DNA of 43,937 bases from Rhodobium orientis (GTDB taxonomy: Bacteria; Pseudomonadota; Alphaproteobacteria; Rhizobiales; Rhodobiaceae). Positions within the stretch are counted from its first letter, which is position 1; the number at the start of each line of letters is the position of its first letter. Location of the stretch: NCBI RefSeq assembly GCF_003258835.1, contig NZ_NPEV01000019.1, positions 1-43,937 of the forward strand, read 5' to 3'. Position numbers and translations under genes: made by a program. The notes under the pieces are model-generated. The model was not told the origin of the DNA. It worked only from the letters and a program-made list of their open reading frames with translations, and searched no databases. Shown here piece after piece: positions 7,952 through 18,789 of this stretch.

Positions 7952-8419
7952 TGCGCTCCCCTTTGCTATCGTCGTCTTGGCGTCTGGCGCTCACACAAGC
8001 GACGGGCCGGCCGCAAATATGCCGACCTCATGCATCCCCAAAGGAAATACCCCTGCCGCTTGCCAGTTTAGGAAGGCATTTCGGAAACCGATGTTCCGTC
8101 TCCGACTCCAATGCCTTGGCGAACGACGGCCTCGAGCCGTCCCGGCAGTCCCGTTCGCAATCCAAAGATGTGAAGATCACCAGGAAAACGGGCGCAACGC
8201 CGCGCCCGCCAAAACGGGTTTGTATCCAGACGGTTGCACGGAACGGGGCCGCCGGTCAACGGCGGCGCCGGACGCTGCCCTTGCCCTTGTGGATAAAGCG
8301 GTAACTGGCAGGGGGCGAATGCTGCGCCGCAGCATCGGTGTGCGGGGGAGCGGAACCGACGCCCGCGCCGCATCCGGCCGCATCGCCGGGCCGATGGCGC
8401 CCCGGGCGCTGCGCGCCGT
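7952..8419. other. 468-bp gap between BCCT and DUF1761 genes
   Basis: No gene is supported here. The open frames on the plus strand lack ribosome binding sites and have shadow-like composition. The stretch should hold the BCCT promoter at its left end. A GC-rich hairpin at 8248-8266 (GCCGCCG / CGGCGGC with a GTCAA loop) could lie in the 3' end of the DUF1761 message, but has no U run. Confidence 0.5.
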
Positions 8420-8845
8420 CTAGACCCCGAGATAGCCGATCAAGGCGCCCTGTATGAGGAGCACCAGGAGCCAGTGGCCGCCGTCGATGACGGTCAGCAG
8501 CACCTTCTTGCCCTGGAAGGCGTAGTTGACGGCCAGCGTGGTGACGACGAAGCCGGCCCAGATGAAGGCCGCCGAGATGACCCCGTTGCGCACCGTCACC
8601 GTATCCTGGCCGAGATGGCCGATGACGCCGGCAAGCATGAAGGCCATGATCAGGTTGGCGGCGGCACCGACCAGCATCGGCCCCTTTTGCGGGTTGCCGC
8701 CGCCCTCGCCCTTCAGCCGCGCCGGATCGATCTCCGCTGCCGCCATCCACTGCCGCCCGAGAATGCCGTACCAGACGGCGCCGACGACGAAGCCGGTGAT
8801 CGCCGCGGCCAGGACCGCCAGGTAGTTGATGCCGGCAAAGATCAT
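8420..8845 (-). CDS. DUF1761-family membrane protein
   Basis: This 141-residue protein of unknown function resembles the DUF1761 family of small four-helix membrane proteins. Hydrophobic segments are seen at about residues 5-25, 55-75, 85-105 and 115-138. The family-like text GAVWYGILGRQWMAA follows the first helix. The start MIFAGINYLAV is preferred over an ATG 18 bases upstream because GGAGGG lies 8 bases before it, while the upstream ATG has no such site. The gene diverges from the sahR-like gene and shares the 207-bp region with its palindromic operator, so it could be under the same regulator. That link is inference only. Confidence 0.75.
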   Translation of the reverse strand: MIFAGINYLAVLAAAITGFVVGAVWYGILGRQWMAAAEIDPARLKGEGGGNPQKGPMLVGAAANLIMAFMLAGVIGHLGQDTVTVRNGVISAAFIWAGFVVTTLAVNYAFQGKKVLLTVIDGGHWLLVLLIQGALIGYLGV

Positions 8846-9023
8846 TCCGATGCCCTCCGTCATGCGCGGCGGGGCGCGCCGCGGTGATCCGTCGCCCTTG
8901 GGAGGCGCCGGATTGCTTTTACAATGATCCCTACCATGACCAAAGCCCGGATCGGCGTCACCGCTTCGTGACCGCGCGGCGGTGTCTCCCCATACGCAGC
9001 CCTTGCATCGATCGTGAGATAGG

Positions 9024-9041
9024 TATAAAGATATCTTTATA
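9024..9041. promoter_or_regulatory. 18-bp perfect palindrome, likely SahR-type operator
   Basis: TATAAAGATATCTTTATA reads the same on both strands and ends 11 bases before the start codon of the ArsR-methyltransferase gene. A possible -35 (TTGCAT, 9003-9008) lies 17 bases before TAAAGA (9026-9031), so the palindrome would cover the -10 and a bound dimer would block transcription. ArsR-family SahR regulators of methionine-cycle genes use AT-rich palindromes of this general form. The palindrome is seen; the factor is inferred. Confidence 0.75.
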
Positions 9042-9052
9042 TCAATGAAGCG

Positions 9053-10093
9053 ATGCGACAGATAGTGCTGCAAAAACGCCAGCTCACCTCCAATGTCCTG
9101 CTCGGCAGCCTGAAGGCCGCCGCCGAAGTCACGCGCCTGCGCATCCTTGCGCTGCTCGCCCGCGGCGAACTGACGGTGAAGGATCTGACCGCCATTCTCG
9201 GCCAGAGCCAGCCGCGCATCTCGCGCCATTTGAAGCTTCTCGTCGAGGCCGGGCTGGTCGAGCGGCTGCCGGAGGGCGCCTGGGCCTATTACCGGCTCAG
9301 CGACGACGACACCGTCGGCGCCTTCATCCGCGGCATCCTCTGCCAGATCGACGACAGCGACCCTGTGATCGCCGGCGACAGCCAGCGCCTCGACGGCGTC
9401 AAGCAGGAGCATGCCGAGGCGGCCGCGCGCTATTTCTCCGCCAATGCCGGCGAGTGGGACCGCATCCGCCTGCTGCAGGCCGCCGATGCGGCCGTGGAAA
9501 AGGCCATGCGCGAGGCGGTCGGCAACCGCCCCTTCGAGGCCTTCCTCGATATCGGCACCGGCACCGGCCGCATGCTGGAGCTGTTCTCCGACCTCTACAA
9601 TCGCGGCATCGGCATCGATGCCAACCATTCCATGCTGGCGGTCGCCAGGGCCAATCTGGAAAAGGCCGGCGTCCGCGACGCCCAGGTCCGCCACGGCGAC
9701 CTCTACGCCCTGCCGCTGCCGTCCGACAGCGTCGACCTGGTCGTCATCCACCAGGTGCTGCACTATCTCGGCGATCCGGCGCGCGCCCTGCGCGAGGCGG
9801 CCCGTGTGCTCGCCCCCGGCGGCCGGCTGCTCGTTGTCGACTTCGCCCCCCACGACCTGGAATTCCTGCGCACCGAGCACGCCCATCTGCGGCTCGGCTT
9901 TTCCCACGACCAGATTGCCCAGGCCTGCGCCGCGGCCGGCCTTGAAACCGAGGCCATCCGCGACCTGGCGCCGGCAACCGCCGCCAGCGGCACCGGTGAC
10001 GGCAATCTGACGGTTACCCTGTGGCTGGCCCGCGACCCGCGCATCCTGATGGCGGACGACGGCGTCGGCGCCAATCTGGAGACGGTCGGATGA
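9053..10093 (+). CDS. sahR: SahR-like ArsR-family regulator fused to a SAM-methyltransferase domain
   Basis: This 346-residue two-domain protein should control the methionine/SAM cycle. Residues about 10-95 form an ArsR winged helix (VTRLRILALLARGELTVKDL, then QSQPRISRHLKLLVEAGLVE as recognition helix and wing). Residues about 150-310 form a class I methyltransferase fold: FLDIGTGTGRMLELF is motif I, GIGIDANHSML the acidic second strand, and SVDLVVIHQVLHYL motif IV. In SahR proteins S-adenosylhomocysteine is the signal, and the methyltransferase-like domain is the obvious place to sense it. Enzyme activity need not be retained. The gene overlaps metF by the ATGA junction and is followed by metH, so the regulator heads the operon it most likely represses. 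No metal-binding cysteine pair of the classical ArsR type is seen in the DNA-binding domain. Confidence 0.85.
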   Translation: MRQIVLQKRQLTSNVLLGSLKAAAEVTRLRILALLARGELTVKDLTAILGQSQPRISRHLKLLVEAGLVERLPEGAWAYYRLSDDDTVGAFIRGILCQIDDSDPVIAGDSQRLDGVKQEHAEAAARYFSANAGEWDRIRLLQAADAAVEKAMREAVGNRPFEAFLDIGTGTGRMLELFSDLYNRGIGIDANHSMLAVARANLEKAGVRDAQVRHGDLYALPLPSDSVDLVVIHQVLHYLGDPARALREAARVLAPGGRLLVVDFAPHDLEFLRTEHAHLRLGFSHDQIAQACAAAGLETEAIRDLAPATAASGTGDGNLTVTLWLARDPRILMADDGVGANLETVG

Positions 10094-10998
10094 GCGAGAC
10101 CGAAACCGCCACCGACGACACCCCGGAGCGTCCCGAGATGCACGTATCTTTCGAGTTTTTCCCGCCGAAGTCCGACAAGATGGAAGCGACCCTGTGGCAG
10201 GCCATCGAAAAGCTGGCCCCGCTGGAGCCGCGGTTCGTCTCGGTCACCTACGGAGCCGGCGGTTCGACCCGCGAGCGCACCCATGCGACGGTCGCCCGCA
10301 TCGTCCGCGAGACGAACCTCACCCCGGCAGCGCATCTGACCTGCGTCGATGCCACCCGCGAAGAGGTCGACCAGGTCGCGCGCGACTATCTCGCTGCAGG
10401 CGTGCGCCACATCGTGGCGCTGCGCGGCGACCCCATCGCCGGCATCGGCACCAGCTATCGTGCCCACCCGGGCGGCTATGCCTATTCCTCCGATCTCGTC
10501 GCCGCCCTGAAGAAGATCGCCGATTTCGAGATCTCCGTCTCGGCCTATGCGGAGCGGCACCCCGAAAGCCCCGACTGGCAGACCGACATCGACATGCTGA
10601 AGCGCAAGGTCGACGCCGGCGCCACCCGCGCCATCACCCAGTTCTTCTTCAACAACGACCTGTTCGAGGCCTATGTGGAGCGGGTGCGCGCGGCCGGCAT
10701 CTTCATTCCGATCGTGCCGGGCGTCATACCGATCCACAATTTCACGCAGATCTCCAAATTCGCCGGCATGTGCGGCGCCTCCATGCCGCAGGCGCTGGTC
10801 GAGCGCTTCGAGGGGCTGGAGCACGACCCGGAGACCCACAAGCTGGTCGCCGCCGCCGTTGCCGCCGAACAGGTCGACGACCTCGTTTCGCGCGGCGTCA
10901 CCGACTTCCATTTCTACACGCTGAACCGCGCCGACCTGGTCTTTGCGATCTGCCACATGCTCGGCATCCGCCCGCATATGGAAACGGTCGCCGCTTGA
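10090..10998 (+). CDS. metF: Methylenetetrahydrofolate reductase
   Basis: MetF reduces 5,10-methylene-THF to 5-methyl-THF with FAD, supplying the methyl donor used by MetH next door. The 302-residue protein has the active-site opening VSFEFFPPKSDKMEATLW with its catalytic Glu, the VTYGAGGSTRERTH segment, the HIVALRGDP strand that contacts FAD, and AITQFFFNNDLF. The start MSETETATDD overlaps the stop of the regulator gene (ATGA), which indicates translational coupling. An in-frame opening further upstream lies inside the regulator gene and is not used. The length and motifs are normal for a bacterial cytosolic enzyme. Regulation is probably through the palindrome before the first gene of the operon. 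Confidence 0.96.
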   Translation: MSETETATDDTPERPEMHVSFEFFPPKSDKMEATLWQAIEKLAPLEPRFVSVTYGAGGSTRERTHATVARIVRETNLTPAAHLTCVDATREEVDQVARDYLAAGVRHIVALRGDPIAGIGTSYRAHPGGYAYSSDLVAALKKIADFEISVSAYAERHPESPDWQTDIDMLKRKVDAGATRAITQFFFNNDLFEAYVERVRAAGIFIPIVPGVIPIHNFTQISKFAGMCGASMPQALVERFEGLEHDPETHKLVAAAVAAEQVDDLVSRGVTDFHFYTLNRADLVFAICHMLGIRPHMETVAA

Positions 10999-11082
10999 AA
11001 AAAGCGGCAGGACGAGCAGGAACAGCAACACGACCCGGCGCCTTTCGCGCCCGGATCCGAAAAAAATGATTGGACAAGAACC

Positions 11083-14832
<3,750 letters not shown>

Positions 14833-14970
14833 GGCTGCCGGGAAAAGGTGTTTTCGGACCGGCGCCGGCAATGGTGCTCGCCACCGCCGGCAGCTGTCAT
14901 GTCTGCCATGCGCATGATCGATAAAAACACCTCGACCCCGGTAACCAAATTCCAATCCGTAATTGTCTAT

Positions 14971-14994
14971 AGTGGGACCGATCGGGGTCCTACT
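14971..14994. promoter_or_regulatory. Inverted repeat in the promoter region of the first DUF2336 gene
   Basis: AGTGGGACC and GGTCCTACT form a 9-bp inverted repeat with one G-T pair, around the 6-base spacer GATCGG. A TATAGT hexamer at 14968-14973, a possible -10, touches its left edge, and the repeat ends 22 bases before the start codon. It could be an operator or a 5' hairpin. No clear -35 was found, so confidence is low. Confidence 0.3.
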
Positions 14995-15016
14995 GTGCAC
15001 ATCGCGGAACGGCTTT

Positions 15017-16099
15017 ATGGCGGGCGTCAGTCTTCTTGAGGAAATGACTCACCTTGCGGCGCAGCCGTCGGACGAGAGCCGGCGCGCGCTGTTGAGGAAC
15101 CTCACGGACCTGTTCGACGCCGAGACGCCGGAAGCCCGCGATCACACCAAGGGTCTCTTCGAGGAAGTCGTCACCCGCGTCATCGACGATGTCGCGGTGC
15201 AGATCCGCGCGGAAGTCTCCGAGCGCCTGTCGAAAATCGACCAGTCGCCGCGCAACCTGATGCTGCGGCTTGCCAATGACGACGCGACGGTCGCCGCCCC
15301 GGTCCTGCGCAATTCCGAGGTCCTGACCGACCACGACCTGATCCGGATCGCCGAAATGAAGGGCCAGGATCACCTGATGGCGATTTCCCGTCGCAAGGCC
15401 CTGTCTGAACGGGTCACCGACATCCTGGTCGCGCGCGGCGAGACGCAGGTGCTCCATTCGGTGACGCGCAATGTCGGCGCCCGCTTTTCCGAGGCGACCT
15501 TCGAGACCCTGATCGAGCGCTCCGAGGGCGACGACGAACTCCAGAGCAACATCGTGGAGCGCGCCGACCTCACCGAACCGCTGGCCAATCGCCTGAGGCC
15601 CTTTCTGTCCGAAATGCTCCGGGAAAAGCTGGACGAGGCACAGCTCAACGCCAGCGACACCACGTTCCACGCCGCGGTCTCCACCACCGTCAGGCGCGTG
15701 GAGAACAAGCTGAAGGCCCGCCAGCGGGCGCGGCTGGAAATCCGCGTCATCGCCGCCGAGATCCAAAAGGGCGAGCGCGATATCGGCCCCACGGTCGAGG
15801 CACTATGCAAGGCGGACCGCGCCCTCGACGTCGCCAGCCTGATCCTGACGCTCTCCGACCTGCACGGCATCGACGCCACCAAGACGATCTTCAAGCGCGA
15901 GCCGGGACCGATCGCCGTGCTGTGCAAGAATGCCGGCATCCCGACCAGGACCTTTGCCGCCATCGTCCGGTTGCGCCGCAAGCGGCTGAAGCTCGACGAC
16001 GCGGAGTCCGCCAAGGAAGTCGCGCTTTACGAAGCCCTCAAGGACTCCGACGCCCGCCGCGCCGTCCATTTCCTGAAGCTGAGGAATTCGGCCGCTTAA
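15017..16099 (+). CDS. DUF2336 domain protein, paralogue A
   Basis: This 360-residue, mostly helical protein belongs to the alphaproteobacterial DUF2336 family, whose role is unknown. No signal peptide or membrane helix is seen. Its N-terminal third has short helical repeats with hydrophobic periodicity (LLRNLTDLFDAETPEARDHT, VLRNSEVLTDHDLIRI) resembling HEAT-like packing. The C-terminal third ends with GPIAVLCKNAGIPTRTFAAI and LRRKRLKLDD, shared almost word for word with paralogue B at 17659-18762. The start MAGVSLLEEMTHL is chosen because GGAACGG precedes it by 5 bases; the frame is open a further 54 bases upstream. It stands alone after metH with its own short promoter region. Confidence 0.85.
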   Translation: MAGVSLLEEMTHLAAQPSDESRRALLRNLTDLFDAETPEARDHTKGLFEEVVTRVIDDVAVQIRAEVSERLSKIDQSPRNLMLRLANDDATVAAPVLRNSEVLTDHDLIRIAEMKGQDHLMAISRRKALSERVTDILVARGETQVLHSVTRNVGARFSEATFETLIERSEGDDELQSNIVERADLTEPLANRLRPFLSEMLREKLDEAQLNASDTTFHAAVSTTVRRVENKLKARQRARLEIRVIAAEIQKGERDIGPTVEALCKADRALDVASLILTLSDLHGIDATKTIFKREPGPIAVLCKNAGIPTRTFAAIVRLRRKRLKLDDAESAKEVALYEALKDSDARRAVHFLKLRNSAA

Positions 16100-16190
16100 A
16101 GCGCGTCTCCCGAAAGGGAAGCCGGTCTTGCGGCCGGCACAGCTGCACAAAGCAAATGCGGGGTGCGCCCTGCGTCGACAGGACAAAGCC

Positions 16191-16790
16191 TCAATCGGGA
16201 ATGTCGTCGACGCCGGCAACCACGATCGCAAAGCGGTCGGCAAGGCCGGCGAGACTCGCCGTCTTCAGCGTCGCGGCGGGCACGACACCTGCCCCGGCCG
16301 GTCCCGGCAGGTCGCGCGTCGCCGTCGCCTCGGCCGGAATGGTCACCCGGAAGCCCCGATCCACCGCCGCCCGCGTCGTCGCATCGACGCACATATGGTT
16401 CATGAAGCCGGTGATGATCAGGTTCCGGCATTTGTCGGCGGCAAGGCTTTCCGCAAGGTCGGTGTCCTGAAAGGAATTCGGCAGCGGTTTCTCATGCACC
16501 GGTTCGCCGTCCTGCGGCGCCACTTCCGCCATGATCGCCCCGCCGGGTCCGCTGCGGTCGAAGGCGCCGCCCGGCTTGCCGGCATGGGCCACGTGGTGGA
16601 CGGGCACGCCCGCCGCCCGCGCCCGGGCGAGCAGCCGCGCGATCGCGTCGACAGCAGGCCCGACGCCCTCCAGCGGCAACAGGCCGGAGCGGTACTCCTC
16701 CTGGGCATCGATGATGATGAGAACCGAGTCCGACAGGCTCGACGGTGCGGCCGGCGCACCGGCCATTTCCAGAAGGGTCTTCGGCGCCAT
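16191..16790 (-). CDS. Isochorismatase-like cysteine hydrolase
   Basis: This 199-residue enzyme belongs to the isochorismatase-like superfamily, which includes nicotinamidases and N-carbamoyl hydrolases. The Asp-Lys-Cys triad is visible: D28 in SVLIIIDAQEEY, K101 in VHEKPLPNSF and C134 in GFMNHMCVDATTRAA. The residue before the catalytic region is a Met-rich cis-peptide segment typical of the family. No signal peptide is present. It is transcribed against the flanking DUF2336 genes and has no co-directional partner close by, so the substrate cannot be guessed. The ATG at 16790 is preceded by a weak GGGAG at some distance. It is more likely an amidohydrolase of small metabolites than a true isochorismatase. 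Confidence 0.9.
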   Translation of the reverse strand: MAPKTLLEMAGAPAAPSSLSDSVLIIIDAQEEYRSGLLPLEGVGPAVDAIARLLARARAAGVPVHHVAHAGKPGGAFDRSGPGGAIMAEVAPQDGEPVHEKPLPNSFQDTDLAESLAADKCRNLIITGFMNHMCVDATTRAAVDRGFRVTIPAEATATRDLPGPAGAGVVPAATLKTASLAGLADRFAIVVAGVDDIPD

Positions 16791-17186
16791 GGCGGATCAC
16801 TCCCTGAGTCGCAACGAACGGTGGCCGCGAGCATAGCCGCTTCCGGCGACGATCTCTTGACCTTCCTTGTGCCGACGGTCGCGACATTCATCGCGAAGCC
16901 GGTCCCCCCCGCCTTCGCACCGCAACATGACTTTTCACCGGCAAATTGTCGCATTAAGGCGAATCGGATCGCTTCGTGGTTGCATTGGAAAGGCTTCCGG
17001 GCTCGGCCTCCGGCGCTGCCGCCCGGCGGCGCCTGTCGCCACTGGCGCAGCGGCCGTGCCGGAAACGGAAACGGGGCGCTGCGATCGCAGCGCCCCGCAT
17101 TGACTGTCACTCATTTTCGGCAATCGAAGGTTTTTTCGCCAACCTTCTGTTTTTTAGCCGTTTTTGCCGCCTTTCCGCTCTGGCGT
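16791..17186. other. 396-bp gap with a 24-bp palindrome
   Basis: No coding region is supported. From 17073 to 17096 lies a perfect 24-bp palindrome made of GGGGCGCTGCGA and its reverse complement. Read on the minus strand, it comes about 90 bases after the stop of the micropeptide gene and is followed by GTTTCCGTTTCC, so it may be that gene's terminator. The rest shows nothing I recognise. Confidence 0.5.
17126..17155 (+). terminator. Rho-independent terminator-like hairpin
   Basis: GAAGGTT (17126-17132) pairs with AACCTTC (17141-17147), and TGTTTTTT follows directly, then more T-rich sequence. This is a textbook plus-strand intrinsic terminator shape, though no plus-strand gene ends just before it. 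It lies 32 bases past the stop of the minus-strand micropeptide gene. It could end antisense transcription or an unseen small RNA. Confidence 0.45.
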
Positions 17187-17273
17187 TTAGAGGGTACCCA
17201 CGATAATTGCGGCGATGAAGACGAAAGCTCCGCTGATCAACAGCGCATTCAGACTTCGTGTCATGCTCATCAT
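17187..17273 (-). CDS. 28-residue single-span membrane micropeptide
   Basis: This short frame reads MMSMTRSLNALLISG and continues into AFVFIAAIIVGTL before a TAA stop. A strong ribosome binding site (AAGGGAGA) lies 6 bases before the first ATG; the second and fourth codons are also ATG. After a short polar start with one Arg, the remaining 20 or so residues form one hydrophobic helix ending at the C-terminus. This would be a tail-anchored inner-membrane peptide. I do not recognise a named family. The ideal ribosome binding site, the clean helix and its own upstream region make it likely to be real. It could be a subunit or modulator of a membrane complex encoded elsewhere; nothing nearby tells which. 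Confidence 0.65.
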   Translation of the reverse strand: MMSMTRSLNALLISGAFVFIAAIIVGTL

Positions 17274-17658
17274 TGGTCTCCCTTCTGCCAACACACCGAT
17301 GATAATGCGGAACGACACGTAGTCGAAGAAAAAAAGTTTGTGCGGCGCAGAACTCGAACCAGCCCAGGTTGCGGGACCTGGCGGGGTGTCCGTTGAAAAA
17401 ACTCAATAAACGGTTTTTACATCGCAGATGAAATCCTGATGAAAAAAAACCTCCGAAAACCATGTCGATCAATTGGAAATTAATTTCAAAGTCGAAATAA
17501 CGCCGCAATTCATTTGCGTTTTTTACGATATGTTCGCCGTGCTCGACCGATTCGCCCGATCGTTTCGGGATAGATATCATTTTAGAGATGTTTTTAACGG
17601 CACCGCCATCTTGGTTGGCAATACTCGCTGGACTTGTGTCCATCCATAACCATGTGGC
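17274..17658. other. 385-bp AT-rich intergenic region
   Basis: This region is much richer in A and T than its surroundings, most strongly at 17395-17620. It contains poly-A and poly-T runs and the perfect palindrome GAAATTAATTTC (17476-17487), which lies inside a wider near-palindrome. It separates the micropeptide gene and the second DUF2336 gene, which diverge, so it should hold both promoters. No gene is supported. Confidence 0.55.
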
Positions 17659-18762
17659 GTGACCGACGTGAGCAAGAACGCGGTTCTGAAGGAATACGAA
17701 ACCCTCGCCGGCAAGGCCGCGCCGGACGGACGGCGACGGTTGCTGCGGCGCCTCGGCGACCTGTTCGGAGCCGGCAGCCTGGCCTCCAAGGCGACCTCCC
17801 GCGATCTCTTTGCCGATGTCGTCGGTCGGGTTCTGGAGGACGTTCCGGTGAAGGTCCGCACCGAAGTCGCACGGCGGCTGGCGGCGGACGACCAGGCCCC
17901 CCGCAAGCTGGTGTTGCGCCTGGCCGGCGATCATATCGTCGTCGCCGACCCGCTCCTGCGCACCTCCGTTGTCCTGACCGACGACGATCTCGTCAGGCTT
18001 GCCTCCGAGCAGTCGGTCGATCACCTGCTCGCCATTTCCCGGCGCGCGACGCTGTCGAAGGCGGTGACTGAAATCCTCGTCCAGCGCGGCGACCGTGCCG
18101 TCCTCCACGCGGTCACCGGCAACAATGGCGCGGAATTCTCCGAAGCCGCCTTCGACATGCTGGTGCGCTGCGCCGGCAACGACGAGGTGCTCCAGGAGAA
18201 CCTGGCCGGCCGCAACGACCTGACGGCCACCGTCGTCGAGTGGCTGCGGCCACTCCTGACCGAGGAACTGACGATCCGCCTTGCCAAGGCGGACATCGCC
18301 GCCAGCCAGGAAGGCCTCGACCGCCTCGTCATGGTCACGGCCAAGCGCATCGAAACCGAGCTGATGGAGGTGCGCCAGACGCGCATCGACGCCAGCATCA
18401 TGGCCGACGACATCCGCAGCGGCGTCCGCGACCTCGATTCGGTGGTGGAATCCCTCGTCAGGGCCGACCGCGCGCTCGACATCGCACTGGTCATCGAGGG
18501 CCTCAGCGAAGCCGAAGGGGTCGATGTCAGCCGCCTCATCTTCCGCAAGGAAAGCGGCCCGATCGCGGTCCTGTGCAAGGATATCGGCCTCGGCACCAAG
18601 GCGTTCATGGCGGTCGCCCGGCTGCGCGAAAGGCGTCTCAAGCGTGCCGCCCCCGTGACCCGGGCCGAGATAGAACTCTATTCCCGCATGAGCCCGGAGG
18701 AAGCCCATCGGGCGATCCGCGTGCTCAAGGAACGCCGCAAGCCCGAAAAGCAGGCGAGCTAG
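17659..18762 (+). CDS. DUF2336 domain protein, paralogue B
   Basis: This 367-residue protein is a clear paralogue of the DUF2336 protein at 15017-16099 and is of unknown function. The shared C-terminal blocks are DIALVIEGLSEAEGVD, then GPIAVLCKDIGLGTKAFMAV and RERRLKRA; the N-terminal part shares RRLLRRLGDLFG and VVLTDDDLVRLA with its sister. It is all helix, without signal peptide or membrane span, and ends in a basic tail. The start is taken as GTG at 17659; another GTG lies 9 bases downstream, and neither has a strong ribosome binding site, so the start is uncertain. It converges with the amidase gene 27 bases away. The region upstream is unusually AT-rich. Confidence 0.85.
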   Translation: MTDVSKNAVLKEYETLAGKAAPDGRRRLLRRLGDLFGAGSLASKATSRDLFADVVGRVLEDVPVKVRTEVARRLAADDQAPRKLVLRLAGDHIVVADPLLRTSVVLTDDDLVRLASEQSVDHLLAISRRATLSKAVTEILVQRGDRAVLHAVTGNNGAEFSEAAFDMLVRCAGNDEVLQENLAGRNDLTATVVEWLRPLLTEELTIRLAKADIAASQEGLDRLVMVTAKRIETELMEVRQTRIDASIMADDIRSGVRDLDSVVESLVRADRALDIALVIEGLSEAEGVDVSRLIFRKESGPIAVLCKDIGLGTKAFMAVARLRERRLKRAAPVTRAEIELYSRMSPEEAHRAIRVLKERRKPEKQAS

Positions 18763-18789
18763 AAGAGACCGGCGACCCTTCGGTCCGCT

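Noticed and set aside
5741-8071. A plus-strand open frame of 776 codons opposite the stress protein and BCCT genes
   Set aside because: It is rich in His, Arg, Asp and Gln and mirrors the transporter codons. There is no ribosome binding site and no recognisable domain, while the minus strand shows clear BCCT and Usp motifs.
10999-11082. Possible SAM or cobalamin riboswitch before metH
   Set aside because: The gap is only 84 bases, has no conserved riboswitch core that I recognise, and lies inside an operon whose control is explained by the upstream palindrome.
17340-17395. A tRNA-like T-arm (GGTTCGAGTTC on the minus strand)
   Set aside because: The T-stem does not pair, and no acceptor, D or anticodon arm can be built around it.
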